A DNA stretch of 31,533 nucleotides from Amoebophrya sp. AT5.2 (taxonomy: Eukaryota > Sar > Dinophyceae > Syndiniales > Amoebophryaceae). Of the stretch, positions 21,754 to 30,403 are shown piece after piece; position 1 is the first letter of the stretch; every line of letters begins with the position of its first letter. Location: the NCBI GenBank assembly GCA_005223375.1, contig RXOD01004020.1, positions 1 to 31,533 on the forward strand, given 5' to 3'. The position numbers and the translations under genes were made by a program. The notes under the pieces are model-generated. The model ran no database searches. It saw only the letters and a program-made list of their open reading frames with translations, and was not told where the DNA came from.

Positions 21754-22381
21754 CTTCTCTGCTGGCAGCTTGGTCCTTTTTTCTACAACAGACCTCTACT
21801 CTCCTGGAGTCTACTCGTCTACAGATTTTTTAAGCGTTGGATGAGCTTTTGATTTTGGTTTTCGCCCGTGTTTTCGCAGCTGATGCATGGCGAAGCGGTT
21901 CGTTCGCAAAAGTGCACATGAGTTCAACGTGGAGAAAATATTTCGAAAACGACGGAATCAAAACGTTCATCGTTGTACTTGTATCATGTCGAACGGTGTG
22001 ATAATATCCTCCTCTCTTCATCTTTGAGCCCCCGCGAACGAAATAAAAACGGGAACAATAAGTCACAGTCACTCTCAGACACAAACAAAAGAGCACCGAC
22101 CGAAACACATTCATAGCGACCCGCCACTTTTACAAGTCAGTTCATGCAGCCCACGCCCACCCACAGTGCACTCGCCGACTAGTAACTGATGCCTGGTCAG
22201 GGAGTCAATCTTGGTAGACGGAGCGTGTATTTAGTCTCGCGGGACTTTCCTGTTCTCCGGAGCGATTCACGAAGTCGTTTTATTTTGTAAGTCGTTTTTG
22301 TAAGCATCCGCAAGCGCACAAAAGGAATCGCACATCCACGACATGGATTCCCGCATGGGAGATATGATGATGAGTCTGACA
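21754..22381. other. Intergenic region, no gene seen
   Basis: About 0.6 kb between the ATG of the coiled-coil gene and the stop of the J-protein gene. It is AT-richer with short, unremarkable ORFs only. It should contain the promoter and 5' UTR of the coiled-coil gene and the 3' UTR of the J-protein gene. Confidence 0.6.
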
Positions 22382-23620
22382 TCATTCCTTCAGAAACCAG
22401 TCCTTCCTCTCCTGCAGGAATTGGAAAGCGCGCTTCGCCACGAACGGCGCGTCGCTCGGGCGTTTGTCCGGATGCCATTCCAGGCAGAGCTTGCGGAACA
22501 CTTTCTTCCGGTCCGCAGCCGGCTCGTTCTGATGCGCCTGCAGGTCCGAATCCAGCTTCATAATCACATTGTTCGCGCGGATCTCTTCTTCGCTGGCATC
22601 GTCCGCACTCGACATGAATTTCGCTGCCGTCCGACTCATGCGCGGCGGTGCCTGCTTCTGCTGATTGTTTTGCTGCTGCTGCCGGCCGCCAGCCCCAGCG
22701 GATGGCTTGCCTCGGTTTGGGTTTTGCTGCTGATGAGGCCCCGCCCCGGCGCCGGCGCCCTGCTGCTCCGACGACGATGAGTTTTCATCTGACGACGACG
22801 AATTTTCATCTGACGACGACGACGACTGCGGCTCCGACGACGACGACCCGGTCGATTCTGAATTTTCATCTGAATACTCATCTGAGCATGATGCATCTGG
22901 TGCATTATACTCATCTGAAAAATTTTTCCAGAGATAAAATTTAGGATATGAATTTTTGTACAGATTAAATTTTTGTTGCCAGAAAGGCTCGCTCTCTCGT
23001 TTATATGTCGAATATTCTGCTGCACCCAGAATCCAGTTTCTATTTCGAAAATTTGTGCGGTTGGGGGCGGGCCCGCTGATCTTTTCCAGGATGGGGAGGG
23101 TCTCAGTCGGCGAGGTGTTCCACGTGTTCCTGCCCATCACAATCCCGGGATCCTTCGGGTTTGGGCTTGCCGCTGGAAGTCGGCGCTGCTTCTTCGCTTT
23201 TGGCTGTGCGGCCTCTGCTGCGACTGGGGTCGACGGCCGCTTTGGCGCGGCGGAAGAAGAAGACGCACCAACAAAAAGATCCGAAAAAGCTTCCCGCAGC
23301 GTGGTGTCGAAATTGTGCTTGTCGGCTGCGGTGGCAAACGTGACTTCGGTCCAGGCAATCGACCGGCCAGGGCCGAACTCCATCCGGTACGTTCGGTCGG
23401 CGGTTTTTGGGAGGATTCTCCCCTTGTCTCTCATGAGAAGAAGGTTGGTCAGCTTCTCCTCAACCTCCCCGTGCTTGAGATAGAGGGTGTCCTTCGGCCT
23501 GCTTCTCGAGTACACGACAGCGAGCTGCTCGACCCCAGGGAAACGATCCTCCGTGCCCTTTCTTCGCTGCATAACCGCGGAAGCGAGGGGCCAGCTGCAG
23601 CGTTCGCTCGAAGATACCAT
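22382..23620 (-). CDS. Protein with C-terminal J-domain, 412 aa
   Basis: A single open frame runs from ATG 23620. The last 55 or so residues form a J-domain: a helix RKKVFRKLCLEW, then the Hsp70-activating HPD in WHPDKRPSD at about residue 382, then AKRAFQFLQERKDWFL. C-terminal J-domains ending in a FQFLQ...WFL helix are, to my knowledge, common in dinoflagellate proteins, which supports the lineage guess. The N-terminal 120 residues are unrecognised, possibly a small beta-rich domain. A Lys-rich segment (PKAKKQRR) near residue 145 could be a nuclear localisation signal. The middle is low-complexity, with SSSSDEN repeats and Gln-rich runs. An AT-rich in-frame block (22915-23025) may be an intron; its removal would leave 375 aa and the same frame. 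The neighbouring genes are co-directional; the next stop upstream is 137 nt away. Confidence 0.7.
   Translation of the reverse strand: MVSSSERCSWPLASAVMQRRKGTEDRFPGVEQLAVVYSRSRPKDTLYLKHGEVEEKLTNLLLMRDKGRILPKTADRTYRMEFGPGRSIAWTEVTFATAADKHNFDTTLREAFSDLFVGASSSSAAPKRPSTPVAAEAAQPKAKKQRRLPAASPNPKDPGIVMGRNTWNTSPTETLPILEKISGPAPNRTNFRNRNWILGAAEYSTYKRESEPFWQQKFNLYKNSYPKFYLWKNFSDEYNAPDASCSDEYSDENSESTGSSSSEPQSSSSSDENSSSSDENSSSSEQQGAGAGAGPHQQQNPNRGKPSAGAGGRQQQQNNQQKQAPPRMSRTAAKFMSSADDASEEEIRANNVIMKLDSDLQAHQNEPAADRKKVFRKLCLEWHPDKRPSDAPFVAKRAFQFLQERKDWFLKE
22915..23025 (-). other. AT-rich in-frame block, possible retained intron (exitron)
   Basis: The block is bounded by CTGG|GTGCAG and TTTTTCAG|AT, is 111 nt long (37 codons) and about 67 percent A+T by hand count, in a markedly GC-rich gene. 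Both splice phases are 1, so the protein stays in frame whether or not it is removed. If translated it encodes an unusually Asn/Lys/Tyr/Phe-rich peptide. The donor is only a moderate match; the acceptor with its T-run is good. Confidence 0.4.
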
Positions 23621-23757
23621 TTCTATTTTTGTTGCTTAGTGAGGAATCTCCACCAGGGGGCTGGAATGTCCGGTTGGAACGAGATCACGACAGCGTAGGC
23701 AATGGCGGAATGAGAGTGCGAGATCCTACTTTTCCTTTCCACCTTATTTTTTTCCAC

Positions 23758-26700
23758 TTAAGTATTCCTTTCTTGCCGCGAACACCACGCACAACGACAA
23801 CACACGCAGCAAGTTGTCGCAAAGAAGCCGCTTCCGCACGCTTTGTCCACGCGCGGGCCAACGTGTCGCGAGTATCGGCTTATGTGCACTATCGGGTTTT
23901 GCATTCGCAGGCGAAAATAGTGGTGCAGTAACTGACTTCGCGCGTCCTTCTTCTTTTGATGTTTGCACTTTTCCACGTGCTTCCAGTGGCCACTTGCGGC
24001 GGTAAAATTGGAAGAGAAATACGCGGCGTAGTACGGCAATCCCGCAGCGCGACTGGCGTCTCGCGTTTTGCTTGCCCTTGCCCTTTTCGACCGATTCCTC
24101 TCCGACGTCTTTCCGCGGATCACTTCCCGCGCGTTGTCGCGCACAACGGTCGTCATGTTTCTCGTCCGAGCCAAAAACCGGCTTCCAGCTTCTTGCCGGA
24201 ACATCCACCCGTCCTTTACGCTGTCGTACTTAACCGTGGTGATCTTGCGCAAAAATACGCCCTTCCATTCCGGCCGCAGGTAGAGCTGGCAGTACGGGCC
24301 CACGAAGTCGGAAACGAAGTTGCAGACCTTCGTGGCGGTGGAGAGCAACAAATTTCGACCCCCGTGGTCAAACTCGCGCCAAAACACGCGGTCGAAGATC
24401 CGCTGCTTCGACTCCGGAAGATTTCTTGTGCGCCGGTCCCGCTTCTGTTCCTTGTGTCCAGCCGTCCGAGCAGGCGCGGGGCACATGCACATCTCCCTTC
24501 CGTCGTCAGCATGCTCCCCTCCTTCACCGCAAGAAGGTATACTTGCCTCGCCTTGCCTACCTACTTGACTCGGAACCCGCAACGCATTCCACGAAATCCC
24601 ATTGTCCACCCCCGCCCACTTCCTGTGCTGGAATCGCTGCAGCTCGTGCATTTGGGATTGCAGTCCCCAATACAAAAACGACAGCCGCTCCATCATGGCG
24701 ACCTGGTAGCCGTACATGCGCACACCCTCCTTCCAAAACTCCTCAAAGCTCAGACGCTCCGCAGCTTCTCTCCTCTCCACAAAGATCGGCTGACCCAGAG
24801 GACCCCTACTTGATGGGTTTAGTCCTGCTCTGCGATCATTGTTGAAAAAGCCATCTCGTGGTGATGCTCGCCATCTCGTGGTGGTACTCCCACTCCCACT
24901 GCCACTACGACTAGAAGCCTCCGCCAGCAAGAACTCGTCCGTGACGTCCATCAAAGTGTGCCACCACTTTCTGCGGCCGCGGCCGATGTCGTAGCGGCTT
25001 GAGTACAGCTTCCCGAAGCTCCCTGACTCGGACCAAATCTCCCCCGGCAGCAAGAAATTCTCCGTCAGGTTCGTCGTCTGCATCGAGAGGTTAGGCCGCC
25101 CGGTTCTTTCGCTCCACACCTGCAGGTACAGCTCCCGCATCCGCCAGCGGCTGGGCCTCGCGAAGACGGGGGACCCAAGGACCTCGCTCGCTCGCTCGTC
25201 GGAACCTCCCAGTATTCGTTTCACGTCGTGCCCGCAGAAGTCGTAGTCCTCGTGGAAGGTGAGGAGTGTTGTGGTTCCGTTCGTGCTGCTCGAGAAGTGG
25301 CGGAAGAACACGCGCCCGAAGTAGTCCACGACGATCTGGTGCGAGCTGGAGCTCGTCACGAAGGGGTCGTCGATCGCCTGCAGCAGCAGGATTCTGTGTC
25401 GGCGCTGCAGCGAAATCCAACGAAACGCGGAGCTCGTGGCCTGCTCCCGGAGGAGGTCCCGGTAGTTGTACTCCGGGTCGCCGACGCCAAAACGTACATC
25501 GATGCTCCGGGAAGCGTTTCCGAAAAAAGGACGGGGTATCCCGTCCGGAACTGGATCTACCGGAGGAGATGGTGGTCTACCCGCAGAACTTGGATTTTCG
25601 GGATCGTAAACCAGGTTCTGCAGGTAGACGTCGACCTCCGTATCGTAGCTGTACGGCGGCAAAAAAGTAGCCCCACTCGAAGATGATGTGTTAAGCGTGA
25701 GCCGCCGCCACTCCGCCTGCAAAAGCCATTTCCGCACGTGCTCGAAGAAGCTCAAACAGCACCAGTCCAGGTACCACCCCGGGCTCCGGTTCGCGGCGTA
25801 GTACTCGAGGTTCATTCTCAGAACGCCGTGCCCCGCCACCGCGCCGAACGCGGACTCGAGGCCAACGGTAGGCGGCACCAGCCGGATCAGCAGAAGCGTC
25901 ACGTTCGGCCGCAGAAAAAACTGCTGCACGGACGGCCCCTCGAGCCACATGTCGGTGCCCATCACGAACCCACCGAAGTGGTAAACGAAGTAGGACCCGC
26001 ACAAATCGCCCATGTGCGGGGACCGGACGCTCGGGTCCACGACGTCGTCGGGGAGCAAGCCAACCAGTTCTCGGAACACGGACTGAATAGGCATGTTGAC
26101 GGCCACGCTGTGGGGACCATGCGACGCTATGCTGTGCTGGGACGCAAGGTCTGGCGGACGATGAACATCAGCTCTGTGCTGTTCTTCTCGTGGCACTGGC
26201 ACAGAGGTGTTGAGTGGGTACTGCGCGAACAATTCGAGACAGCCAGCGTTGTTCAGATACACCACGCGACACCCTGCCAGGGAGCGAAGCGATCCCCAGG
26301 CGCCGAATGCGTCGTTCCTCTTCATCCCCCGCGCGGTACTATTGTTCCAGTCCGGACAAAAGCGTCGCGCGGATGCGTCCAGAAACTGTTCGTTCTCTTG
26401 TGCAAGGCGGTTGGTGAACAACAGCGTTCGCGGAATGCCTGCATCTTCTTCCCTCTCAAACTGCACGCTGGCGCCTGCTCCGTTGTTCTCGGTGGTAAAC
26501 GATCTCAGTCCTGCGGCTAAGAACGCTTCTCGGAGCGAAACCGATGGCGCTTCCACCGAAGGGTTTGCAGTTGCACCCGCTCCACTTCTGCCGTGCGGTC
26601 CATCTGGTCCAGCCGAGAGAATGGATTCGAACGGCGTCATGGCAGCAACCAGACCGCGATCCTGCAAAATGATATTGAGCTTCGCGGTCCACATGGCGAT

Positions 26701-26760
26701 CGCAAACGCCGCTCGCCCCAAGAATCGACCGGCCATCCTTGACATCAACATCGTCCCCAT
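23758..26760 (-). CDS. Probable secretory-pathway protein, 1000 aa, unknown (weak glycosyltransferase resemblance)
   Basis: The frame is open from 26808, but the first ATG is 26760, giving 1000 aa. The N-terminus (GRFLGRAAFAIAMWTAKLNI) is moderately hydrophobic and could be a signal anchor. About ten N-glycosylation sequons (NVT, NGT, NLS, NLT, NMT, NFT and others) suggest a luminal or extracellular body. The phrase DLCGSYFVYHFGGFVMGTD, about 270 residues in, is loosely like the D...R...GG...D.D sugar-nucleotide-binding region of GT32-type glycosyltransferases, followed by RMNLEYYAANRSPGW. I would not name the family on this alone. The C-terminus is basic and ends in a Cys cluster (TTCCVCCRCAWC). 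The start lies only 55 nt after the glutaredoxin stop, so an mRNA or protein fusion with that gene is possible. A 20-nt tandem repeat lies in the frame at 24850. Confidence 0.55.
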   Translation of the reverse strand: MGTMLMSRMAGRFLGRAAFAIAMWTAKLNIILQDRGLVAAMTPFESILSAGPDGPHGRSGAGATANPSVEAPSVSLREAFLAAGLRSFTTENNGAGASVQFEREEDAGIPRTLLFTNRLAQENEQFLDASARRFCPDWNNSTARGMKRNDAFGAWGSLRSLAGCRVVYLNNAGCLELFAQYPLNTSVPVPREEQHRADVHRPPDLASQHSIASHGPHSVAVNMPIQSVFRELVGLLPDDVVDPSVRSPHMGDLCGSYFVYHFGGFVMGTDMWLEGPSVQQFFLRPNVTLLLIRLVPPTVGLESAFGAVAGHGVLRMNLEYYAANRSPGWYLDWCCLSFFEHVRKWLLQAEWRRLTLNTSSSSGATFLPPYSYDTEVDVYLQNLVYDPENPSSAGRPPSPPVDPVPDGIPRPFFGNASRSIDVRFGVGDPEYNYRDLLREQATSSAFRWISLQRRHRILLLQAIDDPFVTSSSSHQIVVDYFGRVFFRHFSSSTNGTTTLLTFHEDYDFCGHDVKRILGGSDERASEVLGSPVFARPSRWRMRELYLQVWSERTGRPNLSMQTTNLTENFLLPGEIWSESGSFGKLYSSRYDIGRGRRKWWHTLMDVTDEFLLAEASSRSGSGSGSTTTRWRASPRDGFFNNDRRAGLNPSSRGPLGQPIFVERREAAERLSFEEFWKEGVRMYGYQVAMMERLSFLYWGLQSQMHELQRFQHRKWAGVDNGISWNALRVPSQVGRQGEASIPSCGEGGEHADDGREMCMCPAPARTAGHKEQKRDRRTRNLPESKQRIFDRVFWREFDHGGRNLLLSTATKVCNFVSDFVGPYCQLYLRPEWKGVFLRKITTVKYDSVKDGWMFRQEAGSRFLARTRNMTTVVRDNAREVIRGKTSERNRSKRARASKTRDASRAAGLPYYAAYFSSNFTAASGHWKHVEKCKHQKKKDARSQLLHHYFRLRMQNPIVHISRYSRHVGPRVDKACGSGFFATTCCVCCRCAWCSRQERNT
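24850..24889. repeat. Tandem duplication, two 20-bp units
   Basis: Two adjacent copies beginning gccatctcgtggtg (24850 and 24870) match at 18 of 20 bases. They lie in the coding frame of the 1000-aa protein. Because 20 is not a multiple of three, the copies are read in different frames (TTRWR in one, SPRDG in the other). Confidence 0.85.
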
Positions 26761-26815
26761 CAGCTCAGCCAACCAGCATCTGGACCTCGACCGTCGGATG
26801 CAACTCACAGCTGTC

Positions 26816-27481
26816 TTACTTTGCCGTCTGATCGTTTTCTAGGAGCGCCGTTTCCAGCTCGCGCTCTTCCAAGAACTCAGCCAGCGCGGTCGGGCTGTGC
26901 AAGACCGGATGCAGGCGGTGGTCCAGAGCCAGTTTGCGCACCACATCAAGTCCTCCGACGCACTCGCCCTCCACGTAGAGCTGTGGGAAGGTCGGCCACG
27001 TTTGTTTTAGCTCCTCCCGCAGCCATTGCAATTCTGGGTCCAATACGTCGTACGCCGCGAATTCCCCGGCGTCCCCGCGGTTTTTATTTCCCTCTGGTGT
27101 GTCGCTGTCGGAAAGGAGGTGCTTGTCCGTCTGGCGCAGGATGCTCACAAACTGCCTGGAGAAGCGGCAGCACGGCTGGTTCACGGTACCCTTGATGAAG
27201 ATGACCACGCGGTCGCCTTCGACGAAGTCGTCGCGGGTTGATTTCTTGGGCCTGCTCGAGGGGACGTCCGCGGCGGGTGCTCGCGTCTGGGGTTGTGGAG
27301 GCGGACGTGACCGACCGCACGACTGATTCTGCGCAAGCGTCCCGCAAGATCGGTCCTCTTCGCAGTGCGCTCCCCGGGGCCGATCCCGCGAGTCCAGACA
27401 AAATCGCGCAACGAGCGCAGCAGGGGGCAGCACACCAAAAGCCAAACCTCTGGTCTCGGGGCGGTGGAAAAAAGCACGCAT
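26816..27481 (-). CDS. Monothiol glutaredoxin-like protein with variant CRFS active site
   Basis: The first ATG in frame is 27481 and the product is 221 aa. Residues about 85-200 match the monothiol (CGFS-type) glutaredoxin fold, which binds glutathione and carries [2Fe-2S] clusters for Fe-S biogenesis: VVIFIKGT with the glutathione-contacting Lys, then QPCCRFSRQ in place of PxCGFSRQ (active Cys about 105), then WPTFPQLYV with its cis-Pro loop, and GECVGGLDVV with the GG-D motif. The canonical Gly of CGFS is replaced by Arg, a second Cys precedes the active one, and about 20 extra hydrophilic residues follow the active-site helix. The first 50 or so residues include Arg and hydrophobic groups and could be a mitochondrial presequence, as in GRX5-type proteins. 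The stop codon TAA is embedded in CAAA|GTAAGA, a good donor sequence, so the C-terminus might continue into the next gene. Confidence 0.8.
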   Translation of the reverse strand: MRAFFHRPETRGLAFGVLPPAALVARFCLDSRDRPRGAHCEEDRSCGTLAQNQSCGRSRPPPQPQTRAPAADVPSSRPKKSTRDDFVEGDRVVIFIKGTVNQPCCRFSRQFVSILRQTDKHLLSDSDTPEGNKNRGDAGEFAAYDVLDPELQWLREELKQTWPTFPQLYVEGECVGGLDVVRKLALDHRLHPVLHSPTALAEFLEERELETALLENDQTAK

Positions 27482-27778
27482 GTCCCAGCAAAAAAACAAG
27501 GGAAAATAGCTGGGCTAGAGCGGCTTGCGATTTCGGAGAATCAATCCAGTGATAGTTGTCTGGCGGCAATTTTTCATTGAGCGCAGGTCCGTGCTAATAT
27601 GGCTTTCACAAACGGAAACGAACGAGAATCAGTAGTTGCTGCGTAGTTGCGCCTCCGCCTTCGTAGCTGTTGCATTGCATTCGCAGTTGTATGTCAGGGA
27701 GGGAGATGCGGACGTCGAGCATCGCGTTGTATTCAATTCTGTCTTTCCAGCTTCACTTCGGAAAAGCTATATGAGTGT

Positions 27779-30403
27779 TTATCTTCTTTCCCCGAAGCCC
27801 GGCTCCAGGAATCTCTTTTGGAAGTCCGAGAATTTCTCATAGTACGGGTGCACCGCGATGTCTTCGGGGTATTCCAACGCCAGCACGTCGTCCCCGATAT
27901 AATGATCTTCTCGCCCGTCCTCCCCCCGCGGCATCTTCAAGGCCCCTGACGCTTTCTTCCACGCTGCCAGCTCCGCGATGAACCTGTTGTGCAGGTAGAC
28001 CGCGTCTTTGCCCAGCAGCGCGACCTTGCTGTAGCCCCCCGCGAGGAACAAAAGGTCCAGCTGCAGCGCGGATTCGTGGTCCGCCTCCACCAAAAACACC
28101 CGCACGTAAAACTTGTTGAAGGGAAACCGCCGCAAGATCGCCACCTCCTGCCCCTCCACGTCGAGGGAGATCAGGTCCACCGTCAACAGCGACGCACCGG
28201 GGTGAACGTCGTGACTGGGCGGCTCTTCGCGGAGGTGCTCCGTCGCTTCTTCCTTTTCCTTGAGGACCTTCGAAAGTCCGCTCTTCACCGGGACCTCGCT
28301 CGCGCCGCCCACTGCGATTTGGTCCAGTAATTTCTCCAGCCGGAAGCACAGCGAGTCGATCACTTCTTCCGCGTCGAAGCGCTCGTCGGGGATTGCGGCG
28401 GACCTCTGATCGTCCGTCTCGGCCGTGGCCATCCCCTCGCCCGCGCCCGCGTGGTCCGTGTGGAGGGTCAACACCCTCTCCTTCTCCGCGACGCAGTGCG
28501 GCACGATCAGGCAGGTGCGGGACAACAGCAACGCGGGCATCCGGGACAGGTTCGGCTCCACGCACACGCCCTGCCAGCCGAGACAGCTTTCGAAGACTGC
28601 CGTGTTGGAGAGCAGCGTCGGCTGGCTCGCGCCGATGTCGAGGTAGAAGCCGTTCCGCCCGCCCGAAGGCGAGAAGCGAAAAAAGTTGCGGTGCAGAAAC
28701 CAGTCCTGGCGCCACTGGGAGTACCCAACAAAAATTTCGCGCTGCCTCGCGGCCTCGTCGAAGAGGTCAGCGGGGTACCCGTGGGAGTCGAGGAACTCGG
28801 CCCGGGTGAGGCCGGCAACCCGACGAGGCCCGAGTTGCTCGACGACGCCGGCTGATGCTGCTTCCAGCCCGTCCGCCCTGGATCGGTCGGGATCAGAGAC
28901 CTCTTCTTCTCCCCGGAAGACCACTCCGGCCTCAGAGTCAAAGCCCTCTACCCGTTCCAGCTGCTTGCGTCGCTGCCAGCGCTCCATCAGCGACAGCGAG
29001 GAGAACCGCGCCAGCGGGTTCGCGCGGAAGTCCTCACATTGCTCCTCCAACAAAAAACTCAGGTGTTCCTCCGCGTCGGTAAAGAATGGGACTCGCGACA
29101 CGCACACGCACGTATTTCGCACCGGCATCACCACGCTCTCCGTCACGTCGTGCAGGTGCATGCAGTCGGGGTTGACTAAAAACCCAGTAGTGTTGCTGGA
29201 GGTGAAGTCCATGTTGTCGTTGTTATTCAGATACGTTTCCACGGCCCCAGTACCCTCCAAAAGTGTCCACTCCTTCTCCCGCCGCAGCCCCGTGCCGCAG
29301 TGGCTCTGGCGAAACTGGGAGATGAGGAGCTTGCACTGGCCGTGATTCGCCCCCCGATCGCACTCGAACCCGTTCAGGGTGATGATGTTTTTCTCCCGTT
29401 GCGAACCCCCACTCAAAACCTGGTACAGGTGGCGACTGAAACCGTGGGAGCCCGCGTGCAACGAGATCACTCGACACGGCAACAACGGCCGCCCAAGGGT
29501 GTCGGTCACCGTCACAGGTGGTGCTTCCTTCTTGTCGTTCGCGTTCTGGGTGCTTAAGCGCCTTTTCCCGCCGAAGTCCACCGCGAAGAGCTGTTCCTGG
29601 CTGACCAACCGAAGCAGCTCCACATTTATTCTGGCGGCGCTAAAATCGTCTTCGTAAAGGACACTCGTCCCGCCTTCCGCCTCCTCGTGGTTTCTCTGGC
29701 CGCTAAGATCCGCTTCGAGTTCCTCCACCTGGTGTTGCGGCGTTATCACCGTCACCCGCGTTCTTCTTCTTCGGTTCCGCTCCGCGGCCCAGTGTAGCAA
29801 CGGTCGCAACGAGTTCCGCGAGTAGGTGCGGTCGAGCGGACCGAGCACGCAGATGTTATCCTCGCCGTCGCCGGCGCTCTCAGGACCGGTCGCTACACTA
29901 TCGCCATCCGCTTCCACTAATAAATCCAGACCTCTGTCCAGCACGCGTAAAAACTGCCTTTCCGCTTCTGCTCGATCCGTTTCGACTCCCTTGTTCTCAC
30001 CAGCACTGCTGGTAGCGGTCCTCCTCTCGTCCGCTGGCAGCGGCCGCGCAGACCACTGCACGGCTTCGATGTCCGTCGGCCAGAAGCGGCCCCGCAGCCG
30101 CGCCGTCCGCGTGGTGTAGAACGGATCGTTTATCAGCCGCTTCACCGAGGCGTACTCGGAGTCGGGGTGCGGATGATCGTGTTCTTCTTCTCCTTCTTCG
30201 AGAAAGGCATGCATCATCATCTTATGCTTCATCCCGTCGTCGTCGTAATCTTCATCCGATGACCCAGGCCCAGCAGTTCCGCGTCGTCCCTTCAATGGCT
30301 CGCTCCACCGCGGCGGCAGGGGGGCGTGGTGGCTCTTAACGTTCTGTGCGCTGGACTGCAGAACGCCGATGAGAGAGCCCGAAAAACAGGTTCGGGAGAC
30401 CAT
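27779..30403 (-). CDS. Protein with C-terminal FkbM-type SAM-dependent methyltransferase domain
   Basis: This is a single 874-codon frame from ATG 30403. The C-terminal third is a class I methyltransferase of the FkbM (Methyltransf_21) type: SQWRQDWFLHRNFF, then motif I as GFYLDIGASQPTLLSNT (about residues 583-600, the SAM-binding loop), then GWQGVCVEPN with the acidic ribose-contacting residue, then DLISLDVEGQEVAIL (about 738-752), then VFLVEADH. FkbM enzymes are typically O-methyltransferases acting on sugars, polyketides or other small molecules; the substrate here cannot be read. The N-terminal 550 residues are unrecognised: charged at first, with a Val-Thr-Val-Ile strand near residue 215 and scattered Cys later. 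FkbM proteins are usually near 250-350 aa, so the long N-terminal extension is unusual. No signal peptide or TM segment is obvious. Confidence 0.75.
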   Translation of the reverse strand: MVSRTCFSGSLIGVLQSSAQNVKSHHAPLPPRWSEPLKGRRGTAGPGSSDEDYDDDGMKHKMMMHAFLEEGEEEHDHPHPDSEYASVKRLINDPFYTTRTARLRGRFWPTDIEAVQWSARPLPADERRTATSSAGENKGVETDRAEAERQFLRVLDRGLDLLVEADGDSVATGPESAGDGEDNICVLGPLDRTYSRNSLRPLLHWAAERNRRRRTRVTVITPQHQVEELEADLSGQRNHEEAEGGTSVLYEDDFSAARINVELLRLVSQEQLFAVDFGGKRRLSTQNANDKKEAPPVTVTDTLGRPLLPCRVISLHAGSHGFSRHLYQVLSGGSQREKNIITLNGFECDRGANHGQCKLLISQFRQSHCGTGLRREKEWTLLEGTGAVETYLNNNDNMDFTSSNTTGFLVNPDCMHLHDVTESVVMPVRNTCVCVSRVPFFTDAEEHLSFLLEEQCEDFRANPLARFSSLSLMERWQRRKQLERVEGFDSEAGVVFRGEEEVSDPDRSRADGLEAASAGVVEQLGPRRVAGLTRAEFLDSHGYPADLFDEAARQREIFVGYSQWRQDWFLHRNFFRFSPSGGRNGFYLDIGASQPTLLSNTAVFESCLGWQGVCVEPNLSRMPALLLSRTCLIVPHCVAEKERVLTLHTDHAGAGEGMATAETDDQRSAAIPDERFDAEEVIDSLCFRLEKLLDQIAVGGASEVPVKSGLSKVLKEKEEATEHLREEPPSHDVHPGASLLTVDLISLDVEGQEVAILRRFPFNKFYVRVFLVEADHESALQLDLLFLAGGYSKVALLGKDAVYLHNRFIAELAAWKKASGALKMPRGEDGREDHYIGDDVLALEYPEDIAVHPYYEKFSDFQKRFLEPGFGERR

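Noticed and set aside
22780..22880. CRISPR-like or satellite repeat made of gaattttcatctgacgacgac units
   Set aside because: The units encode SSSSDEN repeats in frame within the J-protein linker and are simple codon-level expansions without spacers.
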